DNA of 9,676 nt from RBG-16-66-20 sp964616875 (GTDB lineage: Bacteria > Pseudomonadota > Gammaproteobacteria > Burkholderiales > SG8-39), in contig CAZTSJ010000249.1 in the NCBI GenBank assembly GCA_964616875.1, positions 1 through 9,676 of the forward strand. The letters are read 5' to 3'. The position numbers and the translations under genes are program-made. This document shows positions 1 to 5,362 of the stretch, piece after piece (the first letter of the stretch is position 1; each line of letters begins with the position of its first letter). The notes below the pieces were generated by a model that worked only from the letters and a program-made list of their open reading frames with translations, did no database searches and was not told the DNA's origin.

Positions 1-1090
1 GCAGCAGCCGGATGACGTTCTCGGCGGTGACGTTGAACACCAGGCCGGCATCGAGGCCCATTTTCACCAGTTCGCCGCAAGGCCGGTCCAGCTCCACGCC
101 GATCATGAGGCCCATGCCGCGTATGTCGGCAACCCCGGCGACCCCGCCGAGCGACGCCTTCAGCCCGCCAAGCATGGCACCGCCGACTTTCGCCGCGTTC
201 TCAAGCAGGCCTTCGTCGCGCATCGTGTCCAGCGTCGTCACCACGCCGCACATCGCAAGCTGATTGCCGCCGAAGGTGGAGCCGTGGTTGCCCGGTTTGA
301 ACACGCCCTTGGCGCGCCCGCCGACCACGCAGGCGCCCACCGGCACGCCGCCGGCGAGGCCTTTGGCGAGCGGCACCACATCCGGCAGGATGCCGGCGTG
401 CTGGTAGACGAACCACTTTCCGGTGCGGCCCAGGCCGCACTGGATCTCGTCGGACATGAACAGCCATTCGTTGCGGTCGCAGATCTCCCTCAGGCCCTTG
501 AGGTAGTCCAGGCGCGAGACATTGATGCCGCCCTCGCCCTGGATCGGCTCCACGAACACCGCCACCACGTTCTTGTTGTGCGCGGCGACCTGGCGCACGG
601 CGTCAAGGTCGTTGAGCGGTACGCGCACGAAGCCCTGCACCAGCGGCTCGAAGCCGGCCTGGACCTTGCGGCTGGCGGTGGCCGAGAGCGTCGCGAGCGA
701 GCGGCCATGGAACGCCTTTTCCATGACGATGATCGCGGGCTCCGCGATGCCCCGGTCGTGACCGTACTTGCGCGCGACTTTGATCGAGGCTTCCCCCGCC
801 TCCAGCCCGGAGTTGCAGAAAAACACCTCGTCAAGTCCGGTGATCTGCGCGATGCGGTCGGCCGCCTGCTCCTGCAGCGGCATCTGGAACAGATTGGAAG
901 TGTGCATGACGCGGCCGATCTGCTCGGTGAGGGCACGCACCAGCCGCGGGTGGTTGTGTCCGAGCGTGTTGACCGCGATGCCCGAGAGCGCATCGAGGTA
1001 CTTCTTGCCGGCCTCGTCCCACAGCCACACGCCCTGGCCTCGCACGAACGCGACCGGCTGGCGGGCGTAGGTGTGCATCACATGGCTCAT
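1..1090 (-). CDS. argD: Acetylornithine aminotransferase, C-terminus cut by window edge
   Basis: Cytosolic PLP-dependent class III aminotransferase. It interconverts N-acetylglutamate semialdehyde and N-acetylornithine in arginine synthesis, and many family members also accept succinyl-diaminopimelate. The reading frame is open from ATG at 1090 to the left edge, giving 363 codons of a usual 390-400, so about 30 residues are missing. Visible motifs are LDALSGIAVNTLGHNHP near residues 32-48, the PLP-phosphate loop NSGLEAGE (93-100), SDEIQCGLGRTGKW with the pyridine-nitrogen Asp at D214, LAKGLAGGVPVGA with the Schiff-base Lys at K243, and HGSTFGGNQLA. The start is supported by GGGGAG seven bases upstream. 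G99 stands where ArgD proteins usually have Asn; ornithine aminotransferases carry Gly there. Ornithine- or succinylornithine-type specificity is an alternative, but arginine biosynthesis is more likely. An intrinsic terminator separates it from the decarboxylase gene upstream on the same strand. Confidence 0.93.
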   Translation of the reverse strand, partial: MSHVMHTYARQPVAFVRGQGVWLWDEAGKKYLDALSGIAVNTLGHNHPRLVRALTEQIGRVMHTSNLFQMPLQEQAADRIAQITGLDEVFFCNSGLEAGEASIKVARKYGHDRGIAEPAIIVMEKAFHGRSLATLSATASRKVQAGFEPLVQGFVRVPLNDLDAVRQVAAHNKNVVAVFVEPIQGEGGINVSRLDYLKGLREICDRNEWLFMSDEIQCGLGRTGKWFVYQHAGILPDVVPLAKGLAGGVPVGACVVGGRAKGVFKPGNHGSTFGGNQLAMCGVVTTLDTMRDEGLLENAAKVGGAMLGGLKASLGGVAGVADIRGMGLMIGVELDRPCGELVKMGLDAGLVFNVTAENVIRLL

Positions 1091-1096
1091 AGGGCG

Positions 1097-1102
1097 CTCC
1101 CC
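1097..1102 (-). promoter_or_regulatory. Ribosome binding site of argD
   Basis: On the minus strand the sequence reads GGGGAG followed by seven bases and the ATG at 1090. This is a good Shine-Dalgarno match at normal spacing and decides the argD start. It lies immediately downstream of the T-rich tail of the terminator at 1104-1133, so a transcript that ended there would not include it. Confidence 0.65.
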
Positions 1103-1103
1103 A

Positions 1104-1133
1104 AAATAAAAACGGCGGCCCAATGCCGCCGTT
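1104..1133 (-). terminator. Intrinsic terminator after the decarboxylase gene
   Basis: Read on the minus strand, a perfect 9-bp stem AACGGCGGC / GCCGCCGTT (1125-1133 pairing with 1111-1119) closes a five-base loop and runs straight into TTTATTTT. This is the classical GC-rich hairpin plus U-tract. It starts 18 bases past the decarboxylase stop codon and 22 bases before the argD start, so it should end decarboxylase transcription and limit read-through into argD. I see no convincing separate argD promoter in the gap, so read-through or a promoter inside the decarboxylase 3' end must supply argD. Confidence 0.8.
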
Positions 1134-1146
1134 AACATGATGTTAA
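1132..1146. repeat. 15-bp perfect inverted repeat between decarboxylase and argD
   Basis: TTAACAT-G-ATGTTAA is a perfect 7+1+7 palindrome. It lies directly after the decarboxylase stop and abuts the terminator stem, sharing bases 1132-1133 with it. The single-base centre makes a stable RNA hairpin unlikely. The symmetry is that of a dimeric regulator's operator, but I cannot match it to a known regulator. It does not look like an ArgR box. Chance in a short AT-rich gap is possible. Confidence 0.4.
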
Positions 1147-1150
1147 TGAC

Positions 1151-3133
1151 CTAGCCGATGCGGCGCAAGCCGCGCTCCTCCGCCGGCTTGAGCACGCGCA
1201 CGCAGGGCTGGTAGCCCTCGTGCACGATGCCGTGCAGTTCGGTGCGCTTCTGCGAGCGCAACAGGTTGGCAAGGTACTCGCTGATTTTCGGCGTAATCAC
1301 CTGGCCCGGGACCAGCACCGGGATGCCGGGCGGGTAGGGCACGATGCCGTCGGCGCAGACGCGGTGCGCGAGCGAGCGGTTGACGCGTTCCCGGTCGTCG
1401 AACACGGGAAGGAGCTCGCCGCCGCAGTAATAGGCGTCGCGCGGCAGGTAGCGCAGCCTGGTGAGCGCGGGGATTTCCGGCGTACGCACCAGCCGCCGCG
1501 GCGCGCGCGCCTCGCGCGCGAGGCGCATCAGGGCGTCGTACAAGCGCGACACCTTGGAGCGCGTGGTGCCGATGGTGAGGAGCAGGGTGATGGTATTGAA
1601 GGTGCTCTTCTCGATCTGGATGTTGAAGCGGTCGAAGAGCACTTTCTGCAGTTCGTCCACCGTATAGCCGCAACCCGAGACGTCCACCGTCACCTTGGTG
1701 ATGTCCAGGCGGATGCCGTCGCCGCGCACCGCTTCGGGCAACAGGTCGGTGAGCTCCAGCACGCGGAACACGCCGGTGGAGTTGATCTGCTGGCGTAACT
1801 CGTTGGCCAGCGCGATGGTGCGCGAGAGCAGCTTGTAGCCTTCCATCACGGCCTGCTTGCGTGCCACGTCCAGGCTCGCGATCAGGCCGTACTGCGGCGA
1901 GGTGGAGGTGTGCATGTTGAAATTCTCGCGAAACAGATGCTCGCGGAAATCCGGATCGTTGACGTGAATCATCGAGGCCTGCGAAAAGGCCGACAGCACC
2001 TTGTGCGTGGATTGCGTGGCGTAGTCCGCGCCCGCTTCCAGCGCCGTGGGCCGGAACTCGGGGTGGAAGCGCGCGAAGCCGTACCAGGCCTCGTCGACGA
2101 TGACCTTGATCCCCTTGGCGTGCGCCGCGGCGACGATCGGTTCGAGGTCGTAGCGCAGCCCGTCATAGGTGCAGGAGGTGAGGATTAATGCCTGGGCGTC
2201 CGGGTGTTTTTTTATTTCATTTAAAAGAATTTTTTTAGGGACAGGACCATAAAGACCGTATTTCCTGTTGAGGGCGGAATCGAGGTAAACCGGGTGCGCG
2301 CCGGAAAGGACCACGCCGTGGTGCACGCTTTTGTGGCAGTTGCGGTCGAGCAGCAGCTTCTCGCCCGGCGCAAGCAGGGTCTGGAAAATCACCTTGTTCG
2401 CGGTGGAGGTGCCGTTGGTGGCGAAAAACGTGCGGCGCGCGCCGAACGCCTTGGCCGCCATCTGCTGCGCTTCGGCGATCACGCCGCGCGGCTCCATGAG
2501 CGAATCGAGCATCGGCACGGAGACGGAAAGATCGGCGTCGAACACGTGGTCGCCCATGAACTCGTAGAAATCGTTCACCCACGGGCTGCCGCGCAGGGAC
2601 TCGCCCGAGGAATGGCCCGGCGTGTGCCACTGGTCCTTCGCCATCCAGACGTAGGTCTTCAACTGGTCGGTGAAAGGCGTGCGCGCTTTTTCCTGGATCT
2701 GCGCGTTGAGGATGCGGTAAATGCCGCGGTAGTCGCGTTCCTCGCGGTAGAAGTAGCCGTCCACCGCCTCGGTGAAGAGGGCATCGACGACGTCGTCCTC
2801 GCTCTCTTGTGCGATGAGGATGTAGACGTCGAGCTCGGGGCGAAAGCGCGTGATCCGCTGCACCAGCTCGAGCGCCGACATCTGCAGTTTCTTCCTGCCG
2901 CCATTGTTCCTCGCGCCGGCGAGCGAATAGAGCTTGTCGTCCGCCAGCACGGCCTGGATGTCGCCGTCGGTCTCGATCGCGGCGAACGCCTCCCTGGCGG
3001 TGGCGACGCCGCTGAACGTGATGCCGAGCGGATTGTCGAGCGAGCGCGCGGCTGCGTTGAGGCCCTTGACGATCTCGCGCAGGGAAATCGGTTCGTCCTC
3101 GATGACCAGGATCCGGCTGAGCGGTTTTGCCAT
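1151..3133 (-). CDS. Orn/Lys/Arg decarboxylase with receiver-like N-terminal domain
   Basis: Fold-type I PLP enzyme of the bacterial LdcC/AdiA/SpeC family, which decarboxylates lysine, arginine or ornithine to cadaverine, agmatine or putrescine. It has 660 residues against about 710-755 in enteric members. Residues 1-130 form a receiver-like wing domain (RILVIEDEP at 7-15). The PLP domain shows WHTPGH (169-174), NGTSTAN (240-246), DRNCHKS (263-269), DEAW with the PLP-binding D347, and STHKVLSAFSQAS with the Schiff-base K378. The C-terminal domain includes IVPYPPGIPVLVPGQ. An in-frame TGA at 3142-3140 allows no earlier start, and RILVIEDEP begins at residue 7, so ATG 3133 is secure although no Shine-Dalgarno is visible. 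The candidate -10 places transcription start within a few bases of the ATG. Codons near 295-309 are unusually AT-rich. Substrate cannot be read from sequence alone. An intrinsic terminator follows the gene. Confidence 0.92.
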   Translation of the reverse strand: MAKPLSRILVIEDEPISLREIVKGLNAAARSLDNPLGITFSGVATAREAFAAIETDGDIQAVLADDKLYSLAGARNNGGRKKLQMSALELVQRITRFRPELDVYILIAQESEDDVVDALFTEAVDGYFYREERDYRGIYRILNAQIQEKARTPFTDQLKTYVWMAKDQWHTPGHSSGESLRGSPWVNDFYEFMGDHVFDADLSVSVPMLDSLMEPRGVIAEAQQMAAKAFGARRTFFATNGTSTANKVIFQTLLAPGEKLLLDRNCHKSVHHGVVLSGAHPVYLDSALNRKYGLYGPVPKKILLNEIKKHPDAQALILTSCTYDGLRYDLEPIVAAAHAKGIKVIVDEAWYGFARFHPEFRPTALEAGADYATQSTHKVLSAFSQASMIHVNDPDFREHLFRENFNMHTSTSPQYGLIASLDVARKQAVMEGYKLLSRTIALANELRQQINSTGVFRVLELTDLLPEAVRGDGIRLDITKVTVDVSGCGYTVDELQKVLFDRFNIQIEKSTFNTITLLLTIGTTRSKVSRLYDALMRLAREARAPRRLVRTPEIPALTRLRYLPRDAYYCGGELLPVFDDRERVNRSLAHRVCADGIVPYPPGIPVLVPGQVITPKISEYLANLLRSQKRTELHGIVHEGYQPCVRVLKPAEERGLRRIG

Positions 3134-3141
3134 GCCGGATC

Positions 3142-3149
3142 AGTATAAT
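3142..3149. promoter_or_regulatory. Overlapping divergent -10 elements (decarboxylase / DUF3579)
   Basis: The octamer AGTATAAT carries TATAAT on the plus strand (3144-3149) and TATACT on the minus strand (3147-3142), so one AT-rich patch can serve as the -10 box in both directions. Expected transcription starts, 6-8 bases downstream, fall at about 3155-3157 and 3134-3136, essentially on the start codons at 3155 and 3133. I see no good -35 hexamer on either side. The element is the only AT-rich patch in the 21-base gap. The promoter call is inference from motif and position. Confidence 0.6.
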
Positions 3150-3154
3150 TCCGC

Positions 3155-3511
3155 ATGCCCGAGGACATGCTCGGAGGAACTGCTGCAGCCGACGTCATCG
3201 TCGAGTACGTCATTCAGGGCGTGACTCTCGACGGCAAACCGTTCCGGCCGAGCGACTGGGCCGAGCGCCTGTGCGGCGTGATGTCCGCGTTCGGCGGCGA
3301 TCACCGCATGCAGTACTCCCCTTACGTTCATCCGGTCACTGCTGCGGGGGTGCGCTGCGTGGTGGTGGACGTGCGGCTCGAGGAACTCGAGCCCATGGCC
3401 TACCGCTTCCTGCTCGGTTTTGCGAAGGAAAACGAATTGAAGACGCGCGACGGGCGCGATGCCAACCGTACCGAACTCGCCAGGGTGCTGCGGGCCGGTG
3501 ATACAGATTAG
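3155..3511 (+). CDS. DUF3579 family protein, function unknown
   Basis: A small soluble protein of 118 residues. The core VIVEYVIQGVTLDGKPFRPSDWAERLCGVMSAFG (about 14-47), then QYSPYVHP and CVVVDVRLEELEPMAYRFLLGFAKENELKTRDGRDANR, matches the DUF3579 family as I know it from betaproteobacteria, where it commonly lies near rpsT and arginine genes. No catalytic motif, signal peptide or membrane segment is visible, and I do not assign a function. A TAA at 3146-3148 bounds the frame. The candidate starts are ATG 3155 and ATG 3167; neither has a properly spaced Shine-Dalgarno, and GGAGGA at 3173-3178 lies inside the frame with no common in-frame start codon at a useful distance after it. ATG 3155 sits at the predicted transcription start, so the message may be leaderless. 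Its TAG interlocks with the TAA of rpsT on the other strand. Confidence 0.85.
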   Translation: MPEDMLGGTAAADVIVEYVIQGVTLDGKPFRPSDWAERLCGVMSAFGGDHRMQYSPYVHPVTAAGVRCVVVDVRLEELEPMAYRFLLGFAKENELKTRDGRDANRTELARVLRAGDTD

Positions 3512-3771
3512 GTCATGGCCTTGATGGCGTGGGCGAGGCGGCTCTTCTGGCGCGCGGCGGCGTTGCGGTGCAGGACGCCCTTGGCGGCGACGCGGTCGAT
3601 CGTCGCCTGCGATTTGACAAGCGCGGCACTGGCGGCTTTCTTGTCGCCGGCGGCGATCGCTTTCTTCACGTCCTTGACCGCGCTGCGCGCGGCGGTGCGC
3701 AGGCTCATGTTGCGATCGCGCAGTCCGACGGCCTGGCGCGCCCGCTTGCGGGCCGATTTGATGTTTGCCAT
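3508..3771 (-). CDS. rpsT: 30S ribosomal protein S20
   Basis: An 87-residue, strongly basic, Ala- and Lys-rich helical protein that binds 16S rRNA in the body of the 30S subunit. MANIKSARKRARQ at the start is the family signature, and length is normal for S20. The start is ATG rather than the UUG used in E. coli. GGAA lies about eight bases upstream as a modest Shine-Dalgarno. It is transcribed alone, divergent from murJ, a neighbourhood common in betaproteobacteria. Its stop codon TAA (3508-3510) overlaps the TAG of the convergent DUF3579 gene in the tetranucleotide TTAG, leaving no intergenic room for a terminator. Expression is probably driven by the extended -10 promoter at 3802-3810. Confidence 0.97.
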   Translation of the reverse strand: MANIKSARKRARQAVGLRDRNMSLRTAARSAVKDVKKAIAAGDKKAASAALVKSQATIDRVAAKGVLHRNAAARQKSRLAHAIKAMT

Positions 3772-3801
3772 GTGTTTGTTCCGGCTCTAAAAAAGGCGCG
3801 A

Positions 3802-3810
3802 ATTCTAGCA
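3802..3810 (-). promoter_or_regulatory. Extended -10 promoter for rpsT
   Basis: On the minus strand TGCTAGAAT is a TGn extended -10 with hexamer TAGAAT (3807-3802). It would start transcription near 3795 and give a leader of about 24 bases to the rpsT ATG. No clear -35 hexamer is visible, which an extended -10 can tolerate. The same patch read on the plus strand offers TAGCAT (3806-3811), a weaker candidate -10 for murJ. Confidence 0.55.
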
Positions 3811-3823
3811 TGAACCCGCAGTC

Positions 3824-5362
3824 ATGAACCTCGTTCGCGCCCTGGCCACCGTAAGCAGCATGACACTGCTGTCGCGGATCCTCGGCTACGTGCGCGATTT
3901 CTTCATTGCGCGGGTCTTCGGCGCCGGGCTTGCGACCGATGCCTTCTTCGTCGCCTTCCGCATCCCCAATCTGCTGCGCCGCCTGTTCGCCGAAGGGGCG
4001 TTTTCCCAGGCCTTCGTGCCGATCCTGGCCGAGGTGCGCAACCGGGAGACAGAGGCCGATACCAAGGCGCTGGTCGACTGCGTCTCCACGGCGCTGTTCC
4101 TCGCGCTGCTGGTCGCGGCCGCCGCCGGCATGGCGCTCGCCCCGCTGGTGGTCTATGTGACCGCGCCGGGATTCGCCGCGGAACCAGGCAAGTTCGAACT
4201 GACCGTGGCCATGCTGCGGATCACCTTTCCCTATATCGTCTTCATCTCGCTGGTGGCGCTGGCCGCGGGCGTGCTCAATACCTGGAGCCGGTTCGCGGTG
4301 CCGGCCTTCACGCCGGTGCTGCTCAATGTCTCGTTCATCGTCGCCGCCGCGTTTTTCGCCGACAGCTTCGAGCCGCCGGTGGTGGTGCTCGCCTGGGCCG
4401 TGTTCGCCGGCGGCCTCGCGCAGCTCGCGCTGCAGCTGCCGTTTCTGTGGAAAATCGGCATGCTGCCGCGCTGGCGGCTCAATCTCAAGCATCCGGGCGT
4501 CGCGCGCGTGCTCAAACTCATGGCGCCCGCGGTATTCGGGGTTTCGGTGAGCCAGGTGTCGCTGCTGATCAACACCATCTTCGCTTCGTTTCTCGTCACC
4601 GGCAGCGTGTCGTGGCTCTACTACGCCGACCGGCTGATGGAATTTCCCGCCGGCGTGCTCGGCGCCGCGCTCGGAACGATCCTCTTGCCCACTCTGTCGA
4701 AACACCATGCCGGTGGCGCGACCGCGGAATACAGCCGCCTCCTGGACTGGGGCTTGCGCGTGACTTTCCTGCTCGCAGTCCCGGCGGCAGCGGCCTTGGC
4801 CGTGCTCGCGCTGCCCCTGATCGCGACCCTTTTCCACTATGGCCGGTTCAGCGCCGAGGACGCCTGGATGACGCGCGAGGCGCTGGTCGCCTACAGCCTG
4901 GGGCTGGTCGGGATGATCCTGGTGAAAATCCTCGCGCCGGGCTTCTACGCGCGCCAGAACGTTGTAACGCCCGTGAAAATCGGCCTGGTGACGCTCGCCG
5001 CGACGCAGGCGATGAACCTCGCCTTCATCGGCCCCCTCAAGCACGCCGGCCTCGCGCTTGCGATCGGTCTCGGTGCCTGCTTGAATGCGTGGTTGTTATA
5101 TCTGATGTTGAGAAAGCAAAACATTTACGCACCGCAGCCGGGGTGGCTGAGCTTTGCGCTCAAGGTCGGCATTGCGGTGATCGCGATGGCCGCCGCGCTC
5201 TATTTTGCGATGGGCCCGGCGGCGGCCTGGCTTGCAGCGGGCTGGCAGTGGAAACTGAGCATGCTCGCGGCCATGGTGCTGCTCGGTTTCACGGTCTACG
5301 GCGCGTGTCTGCTCGCGCTGGGGATCCGCCTGCGCCACTTTTCCATGCGGGGTGCCGAATGA
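3824..5362 (+). CDS. murJ: Lipid II flippase MurJ
   Basis: An inner-membrane transporter of the MOP superfamily that flips undecaprenyl-linked peptidoglycan precursor (lipid II) to the periplasm. At 512 residues it is almost exactly the length of the 511-residue E. coli protein, and the functional residues sit at the same numbers: R18, R24, D39, R52, R270 and E273. These lie in LLSRILGYVRD, ATDAFF, IPNLLRRLFAEGAFSQAFVP and YYADRLMEFPAGVLG. The chain is hydrophobic throughout, consistent with 14 transmembrane helices. ATG 3824 is chosen because MNLVRALATVSSMTLLSR matches the family N-terminus; its Shine-Dalgarno is weak. The start of the next gene overlaps the stop codon (ATGA), suggesting translational coupling. 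It diverges from rpsT. Older names are mviN and MurJ/MviN. Confidence 0.97.
   Translation: MNLVRALATVSSMTLLSRILGYVRDFFIARVFGAGLATDAFFVAFRIPNLLRRLFAEGAFSQAFVPILAEVRNRETEADTKALVDCVSTALFLALLVAAAAGMALAPLVVYVTAPGFAAEPGKFELTVAMLRITFPYIVFISLVALAAGVLNTWSRFAVPAFTPVLLNVSFIVAAAFFADSFEPPVVVLAWAVFAGGLAQLALQLPFLWKIGMLPRWRLNLKHPGVARVLKLMAPAVFGVSVSQVSLLINTIFASFLVTGSVSWLYYADRLMEFPAGVLGAALGTILLPTLSKHHAGGATAEYSRLLDWGLRVTFLLAVPAAAALAVLALPLIATLFHYGRFSAEDAWMTREALVAYSLGLVGMILVKILAPGFYARQNVVTPVKIGLVTLAATQAMNLAFIGPLKHAGLALAIGLGACLNAWLLYLMLRKQNIYAPQPGWLSFALKVGIAVIAMAAALYFAMGPAAAWLAAGWQWKLSMLAAMVLLGFTVYGACLLALGIRLRHFSMRGAE

Noticed and set aside
284..1135. A 283-codon plus-strand open frame opposite argD.
   Set aside because: argD on the minus strand has all family motifs. 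The antisense product resembles no protein I know and has shadow composition.
2207..2236. A programmed frameshift in the decarboxylase at the A7 runs.
   Set aside because: The zero frame is intact from start to stop with conserved motifs on both sides, so no shift is needed. Slippage is kept only as a possibility in the findings.
2294..3148. A 284-codon plus-strand open frame opposite the decarboxylase, ending just before DUF3579.
   Set aside because: It is antisense to well-conserved decarboxylase motifs, has no ribosome binding site, and its product is low-complexity.
3140..5044. A 634-codon open frame on the minus strand across rpsT's upstream region, DUF3579 and murJ.
   Set aside because: It lies antisense to murJ and DUF3579, whose proteins are clearly recognisable. 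Its translation is Arg/His/Gln/Glu-rich low-complexity text with no domain. Long antisense frames are expected in GC-rich genomes.
4447..5358. N-terminal extension of the SirB1-like gene into murJ in another frame.
   Set aside because: The extension overlaps conserved murJ codons and has shadow composition. Family similarity begins right after ATG 5359, which overlaps the murJ stop in the usual ATGA way.
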